Part shown: piece after piece, positions 34,801 through 43,782 of the stretch
How positions within the stretch are numbered: the stretch's first letter is position 1
How the letters are laid out: each line of letters begins with the position of its first letter
From: Pollenia angustigena
Taxonomy: Eukaryota > Arthropoda > Insecta > Diptera > Polleniidae
Direction of reading: 5' to 3'
Assembly (NCBI GenBank): GCA_930367215.1
Contig: OV884056.1
Location: 316,292,709-316,356,708 of the forward strand
DNA: 64,000 bases
Notes under the pieces: model-generated
What the model was told of the DNA's origin: nothing
What the model saw: only the letters and a program-made list of their open reading frames with translations
Databases searched by the model: none
Made by a program: the position numbers and the translations under genes

Positions 34801-35698
34801 CCAGACCCATTTTGATAAAATGGACTACTCCATGGACTAGTCCGATGTAATGCAAGCATGGACCATGTCATTGTTAAAAAGTGTTTGTAGTGAGACGACA
34901 TGTCTTCGTTTTTTAACGACATGCTTTCGTGTTTAAACGACTTCAAAACTACTCCTTAGTGGTCCAAAGGTGGGTTATATGGTCCTCTCCTAGGACATCG
35001 TAATGTTAAATAGACCAGGTTTTTTCCATACGTTTGGGTTACTTGTGTACTAGTCCTGGTCCCTTGTGGACTACTCTTTACACGCGTGTTTGGACTGGTC
35101 CTATTATTTGCAGGGTTGCATGTGGAAACGGGGGGTTAGATAAATATTTTAGAAATTAAAAACTCAATAACAAACTTTTATAAACTAGAATCAGACCCAA
35201 AACCAAAGAGTAGTCACAAATATCAAGAGTAGGTATTTCTGAATATATTTCAAGATTTGTATCTCGAAATGTTCCGATTATTCTGATGTGTTAGAATTGA
35301 ATTGATAAATTTAGTATACAACCATGTTTTTTGGATCATCAATTTTCGAAAATTTCGACAAAAATCTTTGCTCGAAACTAATGAATTTAGCGAAAGTGTT
35401 TAATTAGATTTTCCTATTTAAAAATTTTGTATGTATATTTTTTACTATAAAAATTTCATAAAAATTTATCTTTTCGCTCATTTTCAAACAGGATAAAGCT
35501 GCCTTGAGAGCTGCCCAAAAGAATAGTAATGGTGCTATTAAATCTCATCAGAATGGTTCTGCATTTAGTAAAGAAGTAAATGGCAATACAAAATTTGCCG
35601 ATTCCATATCCAAGATAGAAGATTATTGTAATAACACGATTTTATCGCCAACTGCCAAAACGACGAGACAAAGAGTATTTGCTGCCGGCAATAATTAA
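16748..35698 (+). CDS. CG31522-like: Elongation of very long chain fatty acids protein (ELOVL family), five visible coding exons
   Basis: The visible coding exons are 16748-16885, 21633-21740, 21825-21905, 32861-33319 and 35492-35698 (TAA). All are in phase 0 with AG/GT borders and give 330 residues. The protein is an ER membrane condensing enzyme: malonyl-CoA plus a long acyl-CoA gives 3-oxoacyl-CoA. Family motifs are all present in the fourth visible exon: KFTEFFDT (about 121-128), the catalytic HVIHH (about 144-148), a HIIMYTYY box, and a T..Q..Q box. The hydrophobic segments expected of a seven-pass protein are visible. The wording of the conserved core suggests orthology to the Drosophila CG31522 group, from memory. 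The first visible exon opens with an acceptor, so an upstream exon with the start codon is missing or unrecognised. The second intron is only 84 bp, whereas the third is about 11 kb and full of transposons. Confidence 0.93.
16886..17795 (+). other. Elongase intron, 5' part
   Basis: AT-rich intron sequence with homopolymers. No element boundary could be fixed. Confidence 0.4.
17866..18055 (-). repeat. Partial copy of the ATATCGAGCCC MITE family
   Basis: Ends in CTTTTTCGCGGTAAGGCCTGGATAT, the reversed family terminus, and shares the ATGACATTTTAGGAGATGATG block. The opposite end is lost. Confidence 0.45.
18104..18685 (+). mobile_element. TIR element of the CCCTGCAAATAATAGG family (copy 1)
   Basis: The left end CCCTGCAAATAATAGGACCA and the right end GGTCGTCCAATTTTATCTACAGGG are worn inverted repeats. 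Related copies are 29186-30836 (with a piggyBac inside), 34795-35115 (inverted, with a fragment at 34745-34793) and a more diverged 53670-54263. A further short TIR element sits inside at 18355-18592. No transposase belongs to the family itself and no convincing target duplication was seen. Confidence 0.6.
18355..18592. mobile_element. Nested TIR element inside the CCCTGC copy
   Basis: GCAAAAATGATGTAACCAAC at the left is the exact reverse complement of GTTGGTTACATCATTTTTGC at the right. The outer left end ATCGAGCCCCTATA places it in the ATATCGAGCCC family. It replaces the segment that is continuous in the copy at 34.9 kb. Confidence 0.6.
18727..19204. mobile_element. Worn TIR element (CCCTAGAGGGAA / TTTCCCGCAGGG)
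   Basis: Imperfect inverted ends share a GGGAA block followed by TGACACCAAAG / TTTGTGTCAATTGG-type sequence. Internal ACCGG and GACC motifs repeat. No coding content. Confidence 0.4.
19330..21385. repeat. Dispersed fly repeat (GGCTATGCCGAATCTTATA start, GGGTATAAAAA end)
   Basis: The left side reads ATCGGCTATGCCGAATCTTA followed by TATACCCTTTACC. The right side has GACGGACGGAATGACATAC followed by CTTCGGTAAAGGGTATAAAA. A fragment of the same left end is at 33374-33415. Whether 19.3-21.4 kb is one element or two fragments cannot be settled by eye. No protein is encoded. Confidence 0.35.
21633..21740 (+). CDS. CG31522-like: Elongase coding exon B
   Basis: 36 codons opening VLGPKLMENRKPFELRKVL, a typical ELOVL cytoplasmic loop, then a hydrophobic span ending WLFYE before GTAAAT. 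Confidence 0.92.
21825..21905 (+). CDS. CG31522-like: Elongase coding exon C
   Basis: 27 codons (SCIGGWLNGYNFRCEPVDYS and on to KALR), lumenal loop sequence typical of insect ELOVL1/7-like proteins. Acceptor TTTCAG, donor GTAAGT. Confidence 0.92.
22541..23179. mobile_element. hAT-type non-autonomous element with 8-bp duplication
   Basis: The ends CAGGGTTGCCAGAT and ATCTGACAGCCCTG are inverted. CTTGGTAT is exactly duplicated at 22533-22540 and 23180-23187. The 8-bp duplication and CAGGG-type ends are diagnostic of hAT. About a dozen TCGCCA motifs are scattered through both halves. No transposase remains. It lies in the third intron of the elongase. Confidence 0.85.
24020..24241. mobile_element. 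MITE with AGCTACCTAAA ends and TAA duplication
   Basis: CAGAGCTACCTAAACAAGAG pairs with CTCTTATTTAGGTAGCTCAG. TAA flanks both sides (24017-24019 and 24242-24244), fitting a TWA-type insertion. Another copy is at 43207-43433. Confidence 0.65.
24393..24420 (+). repeat. Helitron-like 3' terminus
   Basis: A perfect 7-bp hairpin (GTGCGAA, loop ATA, TTCGCAC) is followed after seven bases by CTAG, and the next base is T. This is the standard layout of a Helitron 3' end. The matching 5' TC end could not be placed with confidence. Confidence 0.5.
24912..25605. repeat. Dispersed fly repeat with tandem units of about 110 bp
   Basis: It begins near CCACAATAGTGGAGAGGGTA and ends with GGGCTTGGCCGACTATA before a CTTACTTGTT end. 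Between 25190 and 25500, three diverged units repeat AGGACCACGAGGGAAGATA and ATGAAATTTAAAACATAGAT. Two similar units are at 62870-63050. Non-coding. Confidence 0.5.
25963..26567 (+). mobile_element. hAT-type element, second copy, with decayed coding piece
   Basis: The ends CAGGGTGGTCAGATATGG and ATCTGACATCCCTG lie between near-identical 8-bp flanks (TTAATGAG and TAAATGAG). Terminal TGGCGA/TCGCCA motifs match the element at 22541-23179. A + strand reading from about 26173 to 26445 is open apart from one stop and contains NLRENCLSYLKVLL. That resembles the LRERC..FL..L stretch of hAT transposases, so this may be a deleted remnant of the autonomous form. Confidence 0.75.
26657..27191 (+). mobile_element. 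pogo/Tigger-like element, internally deleted
   Basis: The ends CAGTCAAAGCCCGGTATAAC and GTTAAACCGGGCTTTGACTG are bordered by TA (26655-26656 and 27192-27193). Further GATATAACGAAT repeats lie just inside each end. At 26934 a short frame MSNRKRISFDKKLKILEDAR resembles the first helix region of CENP-B/pogo DNA-binding domains and stops at once. Only this N-terminal trace of transposase remains. Confidence 0.8.
27192..27864. other. Intron sequence, nothing recognised
   Basis: AT-rich, stop-rich, no inverted ends found. Confidence 0.4.
27865..28223. mobile_element. MITE (TAAAGCCTAGATTACACTAT ends), copy 1
   Basis: Left TAAAGCCTAGATTACAC pairs with right GTGTAATCTGGCCTTA. The 359-bp sequence is closely similar, in reverse orientation, to 41800-42157 along its whole length, including CACTCACACATG and TGACAGTCGCAACAAAACTC blocks. 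Subterminal pairs such as ACTTTGT..ACAAAGT add to its partly palindromic structure. No coding content. Confidence 0.75.
28736..28992. mobile_element. Short palindrome-ended MITE (TTAAGCTACGGTCAAACTTA)
   Basis: The left end TTAAGCTACGGTCAAACTTA and right end AAGTGTGACCGTAGCTTAA are inverted repeats of about 20 bp around 215 bp of AT-rich filler. The TTAA at the extreme ends could be target sequence, but TIR and duplication cannot be separated by eye. Confidence 0.55.
29422..30737 (-). mobile_element. piggyBac element inserted in the CCCTGC copy
   Basis: The ends are CTCTAGGAAGATAA on the left and, inverted, CCCTAAAAAGATAAGG on the right, close to the canonical piggyBac CCCTAGAAAGATA terminus. 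TTAA lies at both junctions (29418-29421 and 30738-30741). Remains of the transposase are on the minus strand (29755-30442). At 1.3 kb it is shorter than an autonomous element, so the middle is deleted. Confidence 0.85.
29755..30442 (-). pseudogene. Degenerate piggyBac transposase (N-terminus and Cys-rich C-terminus)
   Basis: Minus strand. A start at about 30442 gives an acidic N-terminal region with SESEDELLKDCLQSDVEDEL. A later block (about 29970-30130) holds RGPTRECKSLYDPISC, typical of the entry to the DDE domain. A third block (about 29765-29845, different frame) reads VCVKCGIPVC and then CKSC, the C-terminal zinc-binding Cys/His domain of piggyBac. The catalytic core between the second and third blocks is missing and the frames are broken. 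No active enzyme can be made. Confidence 0.75.
31326..32336. mobile_element. ATATCGAGCCC-family element split by a later insertion
   Basis: The left end ATATCGAGCCCTAACCGCGA and the right end CGCGGTTAGCGGTCGATAT are inverted, with AAATAACGTAAGCG adjoining on both sides. The simple version at 11386-11651 is only 266 bp. Here a block of about 755 bp (about 31502-32256) is inserted in it. Confidence 0.65.
31502..32256 (+). repeat. Dispersed repeat ending GGGTATATGCTAGT, uninterrupted copy
   Basis: Contains CCCAGCCCAAGCCGCTGACC and GGGATTTTTCGAAATTCG blocks, and is the continuous counterpart of 15285-16345. At 31861-31880 it reads AAACAAAGTTAATACCAC, the empty site for the paired elements at 15546-15950. 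The terminal CTAG followed by T suggests a Helitron-like end, without a convincing hairpin. Confidence 0.5.
32861..33319 (+). CDS. CG31522-like: Elongase coding exon D (catalytic core)
   Basis: 153 codons holding KFTEFFDT, the HVIHH histidine box, HIIMYTYY and TVLQMIQ motifs, and the final membrane spans. Base composition is clearly less AT-rich than the surrounding introns. The last codons read YLKREK before GTAAGA. Confidence 0.95.
33440..33712. repeat. Dispersed repeat (GTTCGGTTCGG core), uninterrupted copy
   Basis: Aligns with 63246-63712: shared CAGTGTTCGAAAATAAACA start, GTGTTCGGTTCGGTA, and a final AATGTTCGT. The relative at 63 kb carries a MITE insertion. Lies in the last intron of the elongase. 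Confidence 0.6.
34745..35115 (-). mobile_element. CCCTGC-family copies joined head to head (copy 3)
   Basis: A + strand terminal fragment (34745-34793, ending TTTATTTGCAGGG) abuts a reversed, nearly complete copy ending GGTCCTATTATTTGCAGGG at 35115. The junction makes a hairpin around GGTGGTCC / GGACCACC. The reversed copy includes the uninterrupted TTAA site used by the piggyBac in copy 2. Confidence 0.6.
35492..35698 (+). CDS. CG31522-like: Elongase final coding exon E
   Basis: 68 codons plus TAA. Encodes a hydrophilic, Ser/Asn/Lys-rich cytosolic tail ending TTRQRVFAAGNN. The TRQRV ending resembles the tail of the fly CG31522 group. No canonical KKXX signal is present at the very end. Confidence 0.88.
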   Translation, partial: DKAALRAAQKNSNGAIKSHQNGSAFSKEVNGNTKFADSISKIEDYCNNTILSPTAKTTRQRVFAAGNN

Positions 35699-36500
35699 TT
35701 GATTATTTAATTAATTAGTTGATTTAATTAATATTTCAATTCAATGAATTATTTTATTGTTCGTATTAATTATTTAATTAGGGCGTGCCGGTTGCGTGCG
35801 TATTGTATGTGTTTTATATAATTAATTTATTAATTTTTTTAATAAACATAATTTGTATTTAGTTTTAAAAAATATTATCTAGTAGTTTTAAGTTTATTAT
35901 ATAAATCTAATAATAATTCAGTTACAATAAGCAACAAAAACAAAAAATTCAAATCCAAATATTAGCACTTGTACACTAAAAGCAAAAAAAAAAAAGATAT
36001 TTATATATCCGAATTCCAACATGTCACTAACACTTAATTCGAATTAAATTTCAATTTAAGTTGAGTCTGAACTTTTCTGTTGCACTGTAGTATGATTAAG
36101 CAAAAAGATTATGCTATTACAGTTAAATTACACATAATAAAACGCATAAACCTAATCATATTTTAAAGTTTCCAAAAGCCAAAAAGTAAAATAATTTGAT
36201 TGCTTTTCCTAAGTGAGTCTGCCAGTTGTCCTTCTTATCATAAAAGTAGCATTAGTTTTCACTTTGGCAATCGTAATGTGTGCGCGCCTTTCCCAAAAAA
36301 AATAACTTTGTTGCTTTAAATCTATTGAAAATCACTGTAATATAATCATTTTAATGTCGTTTTTTTATATTTAATACTGAATGTCTTCAGACCCTGCCGT
36401 GGTCGTGTATGTGTGCTAGATTTGGATTTAATTTTGTACTATAAACAGTTTTGCAATAACTTTTTTTACGTTCAATACAAAAATAAATATGTATATTATT
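35699..36500 (+). other. Probable 3' UTR of the elongase
   Basis: AT-rich sequence after the stop with several AATAAA signals (35841-35846, 36136-36141, 36482-36487). Which one is used cannot be decided from sequence. It lies in an element-free stretch that reaches about 37500. Confidence 0.4.
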
Positions 36501-37506
36501 TTGATTTAAGTTAGTTAAACTGTGGCGAGCAAAAAAAATCACAAACTTAACACTTTGTGCTTAATTAAACAAAAAAATACCAATAATTACAATTAAGATT
36601 TAGTTAATGCTTCATAATAATTACAACAAAATATGTAAGAAAAAAAAGGAAAAGGAAAAATGGTAGTAGGGAGGTGTATGATTCTGTATAATTTTAGTTT
36701 TTCACAAAAAGAAATATCAGAAAATTCTCCTTTCTTTAAAAAAATTACAAAAGATTACAAAAATACTTAATATACTCGTTCGCTTTTTTACTCATTAAAA
36801 ACTTTCTTTTGTATTTTTTTCTATTTCTATATTTTCTGGGAAAAGAAGTGATGTTTCTTTAAAATATTATTGTAAAATTAAATTTTAAAAAAAATGAGCA
36901 AAATATTTAGGAAAATTTGTAAATTTTTTATATTGGATGATTGTGTTGTTGATGTGAATAAATAATTTTTGAGTATAAACAAAAATAGATGTTTAAATAA
37001 ACAGTTATTCATTCAAGGTGGGTATTAAAAAAGTAACCATGTCATATATGAAGTTTAAAACCTTTTGAAAAACGTATTTGGTATAATGGTCGAAAAATCG
37101 GACAACTTAAAATTTAGTTTGAATTTTATAAAAAAACAAGTAATCTTTGATACACTCCACCGACAGTCCAAATATTTCAGGACTGATATCTATATGATAT
37201 CTTTTTATTATTAATTTATCTTTATTAAAACAGACATCTGCAATAAAATAGAGTAAAATATCATCTCTTAAATGATAAGTGAACTTAAATGAATTTCAGG
37301 AGGGCCATGGTAAGCTATAAACCAAGCATGCCAAATTTGTGCAGAGTGATTTCTGTTATTAAAAAAAAACATGATATAATAATATAAAAATAAACATTGC
37401 TCTAAAATTATTTTAGAGCTACCTCATTGTGGGCATAGGCTCTCAATAAGAAATATCCATATAGAGCGTATATTTGCAATATTTTTCAGTTCCGTCAAAT
37501 TAGCTA

Positions 37507-38661
37507 CACAGAAAAAATTATTTGCAGTTTTTTTTCAATTAATAGTGATTTTTGAATTTTAAAATAAATTTGATTACGTTCTTAATTGATTGAATTAAAA
37601 AAAAAATATTTTTTTTCAATTAAAATTTTACTTGATTTTAAGCTTAATTTTAATTATAAGTTTAATTGAATCAATCAACTCGGTTGTTTGAATTGAACAC
37701 TTTGTTGCTTTCTCCTTGTTGCTTTCCTCCCTCATCAATAGTTTGCGAAAAATGTTGCAAGTGCAACTAACATCTTTATAAATTTATTGTCTTTGCCCTT
37801 ACATGTACATACACACATGTTTATGTCATCAAAAAGAACAGTAAGCGTCGCATGCAAAAAAAATAACTATCAACAAGTAAAAAATGAACTGAAATTTGTC
37901 ATAGACGAATTACAATTATGACCACCAACAATGTCGATAATGAGCCTACATACATATGTATATTATGCGTAAAATAAAAAATCGCCTTGTGGCTGACCAC
38001 AGTGTTGACGGTGGTTATGGTCGCAATCGAAATTTGGTGTTTATTTTCTTTGTTTGTTAATTCTTGAATTATTTTTGGCGTCATTTCATGTTGTGCGTGA
38101 AAAAAAGTACAGCCAAATTACACAACAAAAACAAGTTATCTTTAAACCATATTTAAATAAATCATATATTTTAAATATCATTATTTTGCTTCATTTAACC
38201 ATCAACTGAATTGATTTAACAAACTTATTCAATTAACTATTTGTTAGATTGAATAATTTGCGTAATTGAATTTAGATTGTATTTCAAATACACTGTTTAA
38301 TTTATTCAATTAAAAATTTAATCGATTTAATGCCAAAATTCAATCACTGTTTTAATCAATACAATTATGAAAATAATTAATTTTCTGTATTGTAATCAAT
38401 TACGTTAGTAATTCATTCAATTAAAATATTGATTTTTTTTTAATTAATTCAATTAAAATATTGTTTAATATTAAAAATTTTTTCAATTATTTTTGTAATT
38501 AAAATGTAAAAACTTTTTAATTGGAAAAAAATCCTTGTTTTGCAATTTTTGCAAATTTAAGTAATTGGTATAATCATTTCGGTGATAGGTGCAAAATTAA
38601 ACAATTTTTTGCTTGTTTCAATTATTTTGGTGATCAAACCCGTTTTTTACTTTTTTCTGTG
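37507..38661. mobile_element. TA-flanked TIR element rich in CAATTAA motifs
   Basis: CACAGAAAAAATTATTTG at the left and TTTTTTCTGTG at the right are bordered by TA (37505-37506 and 38662-38663). The 1155-bp body is filled near both ends with CAATTAA/TTGATT-type motifs and has a less repetitive centre. No transposase. Its architecture parallels 752-1693. Confidence 0.65.
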
Positions 38662-38767
38662 TATCGTTTACGTCTTCGCAATTAATGTCCTCCATATTTG
38701 TTATAGCGAGTAGTTAAGCATTTGTAATTGTATTAGGCCAATAAATTCCAAGTATTATTCGGAGGCA

Positions 38768-39660
38768 TCTGTTGGTAAAAACTTGCATTTTACGCTTGAT
38801 TTCTTCAGTTACAGCACACATGCCGAAAATATATTTAACTTCGTCTTTTTGCTGTATTCATTTGACCTCCAAGTTTTTGATAATATTGCAAAAGCGCCTC
38901 TTGCTTTTCGTATTCTTGTCGGAACATCAAGAAGGGCACCCCCGTTTGTATCTATCATACTGCCGAGGTATTAAAACTCACTTACACTTTCTATTACGTC
39001 ATTGCCGATGTTAAGTTGTTCTTTTGTTTTATTGATATTAATTTTCAACCCAACCTTCTCTGATTCTATGGTAAGATCATTAATTTTTGCTTGTATATCA
39101 GCACGTCTGTGGGAAAGCTCACACTTATCATCTGCATAGTCCAGCGACTCTAATCGAATCTGCGGGTTTAAGGGATCCCATAAAATTCCCCTCGGTCTAT
39201 TTATAGTTGAGCGTTTAACAACAGCATCTAGTAGAACTAGGAACAGAAGCGGTGATAATAAACACCCTTGTCTAACCCCAGACGTTGTTTTGAATGTGGT
39301 AGACGTTTCACCATTATGTAGCACGGTGCATTCAAATGTATCGTAACTCGTTCGTACCATGCGTATTATTTTATCCGGTACGCCAAAGTTGGCTAACTCA
39401 GCCCAAATACAGTTTCTGTTTATTGAATCAAAAGCTTTTTCATAATCAACAAACAGCATGTATAGGGGTGACTGCATTTCCATAGATTGTTCTATGATTA
39501 TTCGGAGCGTGTTTATTTGGTCCGTACAGGACATAGCAGGTCTAAAGTCAGCTTGCTCGGGTCTTAACTTGTTATTTATATGGGTCATCATTCGCTCTAA
39601 TATTATTTTCATGAGTATTTTCATCACAGCTGGAGGAACCGTTATACCGTTATATAAAAA
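38768..39660 (-). pseudogene. Non-LTR retrotransposon reverse transcriptase fragment
   Basis: On the minus strand, 234 codons end at a stop at 38971-38973. The same frame then continues as YLGSMIDTNGG.. to about 38815, so one nonsense codon breaks it. RT motifs in order are RPEQADFRP (about 38-46), FVDYEKAFDS (75-84), GVRQGCLLSPLLF (133-145) and YADD (180-183, where catalysis occurs). N-terminal endonuclease and the 3' tail are absent. LINE clade is not certain; RTE- or CR1-like relatives are plausible. The normally hydrophobic residues after YADD read KCE, another sign of decay. Confidence 0.85.
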
Positions 39661-39839
39661 AAACATAAACTTCAATAAATTTCAACAGTGGTGAAATTAG
39701 TTTTAGCTGCTAAAAATGGAATCTAAGGTAAATTATGGACGGTATATCAGAAAATTGGATGATATTTGTTCTACCCATATGAAGCTAAGTTGGAAGAAAT
39801 GTTACTGCAATGTCTATATCTGCTACGCTTTTAGGCGTA

Positions 39840-40253
39840 TTTAATTAATTTAACAAGGTGGGCTTTGTATATACCGATCATCACGAAATTTCACAGTGTC
39901 ATTTCAAGTCCTATAAAACTGTGACGTACTAAATTCTATTATCATTATTTATAACGGTTTTAGGCGTACTAAACTGTTTCCCGGGAGTAGGGTTTATATG
40001 GGGCCAAGGGTAAATTATAGACCGATCTTCACGAAATTTCACAGTGTTATTTAAGTTCCTATAAAAATGCGACGTGCCAAATTTTGTTATGATTCATTAT
40101 TAATTATGATTTTAGGCGTACTAAATTGATTTCCGGGGGTAGATTATAGACGGATCTTCACGAAATTTTACAGCGTGATTTCCAGTAGAATAAAACGAAT
40201 TTTTGCAAAATCGTATGTCATTGTTATAGCATGGTTCCACTTTTTACGTTATT

Positions 40254-40294
<41 letters not shown>

Positions 40295-40515
40295 AACAAA
40301 ATTATCAATCTTTTAAGGTGGTGGTTCCACATTTTGATTTATAGCTTTGATCCTACTAAGCCGATTTTTCTGAGCGTGTTTTCAACAGACGGACAGACAG
40401 ACGGACATGGCTAAATCGGCTTAGGACCCAAGGACCCAGAATATATATACTTTTCACACGGAATGGCAAACTAAGTATACCCTCTTCACAACTTATTGTG
40501 GTGGAGGGTATAAAA
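39840..40515 (+). repeat. Dispersed fly repeat with tandem units of about 125 bp
   Basis: Three units repeat GATCTTCACGAAATTTCACA and TTTTAGGCGTACTAAA between 39866 and 40195. The block ends in GACGGACATGGCTAAATCGG and GGTGGAGGGTATAAAAAC. An (AT)n microsatellite lies inside at 40257-40290. A distant relative of the unit is at about 51090-51200. Non-coding. Confidence 0.5.
40257..40290 (+). repeat. (AT)n microsatellite
   Basis: Uninterrupted AT dinucleotides within the dispersed repeat. Confidence 0.9.
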
Positions 40516-40822
40516 ACAATTAAACAACGATATAAATAAAATTCATAGGTTTTCCAACGAGAGAAAAGGAGATGCACATTAGTTCGTACATTTCTGTCAA
40601 TTCCCGGACTTCGCTAAGCCACAACTTACCCTTGCTATCAGCATCAGGAAAGAACTACGATTGGAAAGTCTCTTAAAACACTGACAAGACATTCTGATTA
40701 TCGGCAGTGCTTTCTGACATCTTAGTTTTAGATGTGCTGCTTTTAATATTAAAATATTATAAAAGCTGGCTTTGTATGGTATCTTTAAATTATAAGCCAA
40801 TCTTTAAAAAGAAACTGACCTA

Positions 40823-40941
40823 AGACCCCTTTTAGACTCGTCAAGTTAGTGGAGCAAGTTACTTGCTTACCGTTTTCGTCTACAAACCAAGAATTGCACA
40901 AGAGACCTGCGCAAGTAGCTTTCCGAGTGTAAAAAGGGTCT
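40823..40941. mobile_element. Small palindrome-ended MITE (AGACCCCTTTTAGACTCG)
   Basis: AGACCCCTTTTAGACTCG pairs with CGAGTGTAAAAAGGGTCT at the other end, enclosing about 85 bp with further inverted matches (CAAGTTACTTGC, GCGCAAGTAGC). Confidence 0.5.
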
Positions 40942-41577
40942 AACAGTATTATAACTCAGTCCGATTTTAGACGTATTTTTGTCTATTTGAAAAACAAATC
41001 TTAAAATTTTTTTTATATTGTCTTTTGTCTTTTTGTATCTGAAATAATATAATAATATGAAATAATATGAAATAATATCATTGTTGTAATCGGACAAAAA
41101 AGAAAAAAAAGTATCGACATATTAAGTGAAAACATGCAGGTTTGAATTTTCATAAAAAAAAAAAATTTAATCATTGCTGCGTACAGTATTTAGGTACTTT
41201 CTTGCAGGTTATGGTAGTAGCTTTTACTCTAAACTATGTTTGTGTTTTGTAAAATTTACTCAATTGGTAAGGGCATGGAGATGTATTTGTCATTTGGTTA
41301 GCCAGTTAAATGGAGGGATCCAATTTGCAAGGCGAAAAATCTGACAAAGCTATTTATCCTGATATTAAATCCGTAACATAAATTGGTGCACAATCTTTTC
41401 TGTACGCAAAACAAAAACCTCGAGGCTCGAGCCAAAGATTACAAACATAGATATGAAACTCCCATTTTATTACACATACAGGAACCAAGGTGAAAAGACT
41501 ATTACTACTCACTGCTTGTACACTAAACAATGTACACTTTTCCATTCGTCATTTCCCTTTCATCCCAAGCTCAAACA

Positions 41578-41703
41578 CTACAAGAAATGAATGAGCGAGA
41601 AATGACCGAATGTGACCGAAAACTTTATTTCGGTCATTTCTTTCTATAATTTTCTTAACACCAAAATGAAAAATGTGACTACTTGCTCATTCATTTCTTG
41701 TAG
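41578..41703. mobile_element. Palindromic MITE (CTACAAGAAATGAATGAG), shortened copy
   Basis: The ends CTACAAGAAATGAATGAGCG and TGCTCATTCATTTCTTGTAG are inverted. It shares the central ATGACCGAATGTGACCGAAA with the full copy at 50613-50784 but lacks most of one inner arm. Confidence 0.7.
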
Positions 41704-41799
41704 GGAATTTTTCACAGCAAATGCTTCATAATATGGATGAACGGAAGAAGAAGAAAGACATAGAGAAAATACCTAAATGCTCCAAAACAAAAGTTTAAT

Positions 41800-42157
41800 T
41801 AAGGCTAGATTACACTATTATACTTTGTATTAATACATGTCAAAAACTCAAGTAATATGACAAAGTGTGATAGTGTGAATGCAATGTGTCACGAAAATGA
41901 CAAGTATTATGAAAAAAGTTTGACATCCCATACGAATTCATCGTTTTTTTAAAAATTTCTAAAAAATAATACTTTTCATTGGATCAGGGTTGCATTTTAT
42001 TTCATGTGTGAGTGTTTATACTTTGCGTGATGGTGTAAACACAAATTGTCATGTTACATTAGATTTTTTGACAGTCGCAACAAAACTCATTAGATTTCTA
42101 TCGCACAAAGTATTATGGAATACGTAAGACTTGTGAGATAGTGCAATCTAGGCTTTA
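41800..42157. mobile_element. MITE (TAAAGCCTAGATTACACTAT ends), copy 2, reversed
   Basis: Reverse-orientation relative of 27865-28223 over its full length. Ends TTAAGGCTAGATTACAC and TGCAATCTAGGCTTTA. Confidence 0.75.
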
Positions 42158-43206
42158 TATGGACACGATTCAGGGATGGCAAAATTGGTACAATTGTACT
42201 TTTTTTGGTACTATTTAAACTTGAAAAGAACAACGGTACACCAATGGCTAATTTAGTACAATTAAGGAATTTTCCCAGTTTTAGAAATTTCATATGGCTC
42301 ATAACTCAAATTCATATTTATCAAGTATTAATAACAAAATTGAACTTTAAAAATGAATCTTTAAATGGTTTAGTAAATTCTGCCAAGAACATGTAATCAA
42401 TGGAAAAAATAATAGTATAATTAGTAGAAAAATTTTCCAAAAGAATGCCAACCAACATTTTGATAATATACATACATTTGCAACTTAGAGATCTTGCTGA
42501 TATTGAAATATTAAAATCTAACAAAGAAATATTATTAATTCCAAATTCATCTGCAAATATTATCAAAACAAAATAGAGAAAGAGACTAAAAACCGAAACT
42601 CTTTTTGGCTGTATCCAAAGTTTGGATTCCAAACAAAGGACATACCTATTGAACTTACAAAATTGCAATTGTTTTAATATAAAAATACCAAATACAATAT
42701 AAAAATACCACATACTTAGCTGCACAATCTCGTTTGCACGATTTTTTGTGCAGATATCAAAAATGCATTTACCTGCCTTAATGTGCAGGTACACACTTGT
42801 GGTTACCTGTACAAAAGTGCAGCTAAAGTAAAGTGTTTGATTTAAAAGTAGAATAAAAAAATTATTTTTAAAACATAAATTTATATTTTATTAAAATTTG
42901 ATTTTAACACAGCTAGCATTTTCAATCGTCTAGGAGTCTACTGGGAATCTCACAAGGAGTGTTTTTGATCGCCGACGAGCTCATTTTTTAATTGTAGACA
43001 ATTCCTCGCACGGGAGAAACGGTTACACGTGCTGATTCCTATGAGAGATTCTTTCATAACGCAGCGAAAAAGGCTTATATTAATCGTAAAAGGAATCGTT
43101 TATGATGTATGTAGAGATTATCTAACGAGTCTTTCAAAAAGCATGCCAAGAGTCGTATGAGACTCATGTAGGTTTTATTTTACAATTCGTGAAATACTCG
43201 GCCGTA

Positions 43207-43433
43207 TGGCTGAGCTACCTAAATAAGGGCATCAAGCGTATTTTTCATGCCAAAACTTCTTATTTTCATACAATTTCTATAAAACAAACCTAAAGGCCGG
43301 GAAGTCCACACCATCCTGTCGGAAAATCCTTTTTTACAGATCATTAGGCCGGTTTGTTTTATTAAAATTGTATTGGCAATATCATTTTTATACTTCAAAA
43401 ACGGTCTTATTAAGGTAGCTCAGTAATTGGTAT
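43207..43433. mobile_element. MITE with AGCTACCTAAA ends, copy 2
   Basis: CTGAGCTACCTAAATAAGGG and GGTCTTATTAAGGTAGCTCA are inverted. Same family as 24020-24241. Only the right flank shows TAA. Confidence 0.6.
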
Positions 43434-43782
43434 TCGACTCTTACAGAGAGTTCCAAAAAGTTCATTCCAAGATTTAAAGACGAGCGTGTCAAAAAATAAA
43501 TAAAAACATAATAAATTAAAAAAAGATTTAGATGTTTTTGTTTTTGTTACTCGCCAGATAATCATCAGAAGATTATTTTAGGAGTTGTTTATTAAACATA
43601 ATCGTCTTACAAACAGCTAGCTGGGAAATAAAAGATCATGTTATACATGTTTGTATGTTTATTTAATATAAAAGAAACATTAACAAAAACAATGACAATT
43701 CACGAAGAACATAAAACATAAAAAAAAACAAAATAGTTGCGATTTATATTTTTATAAACAGCTTAAATTGGATATTTATGTA

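Noticed and set aside
40175..40414. Open frame with Tyr-Ile run
   Set aside because: Produced by the (AT)n microsatellite.
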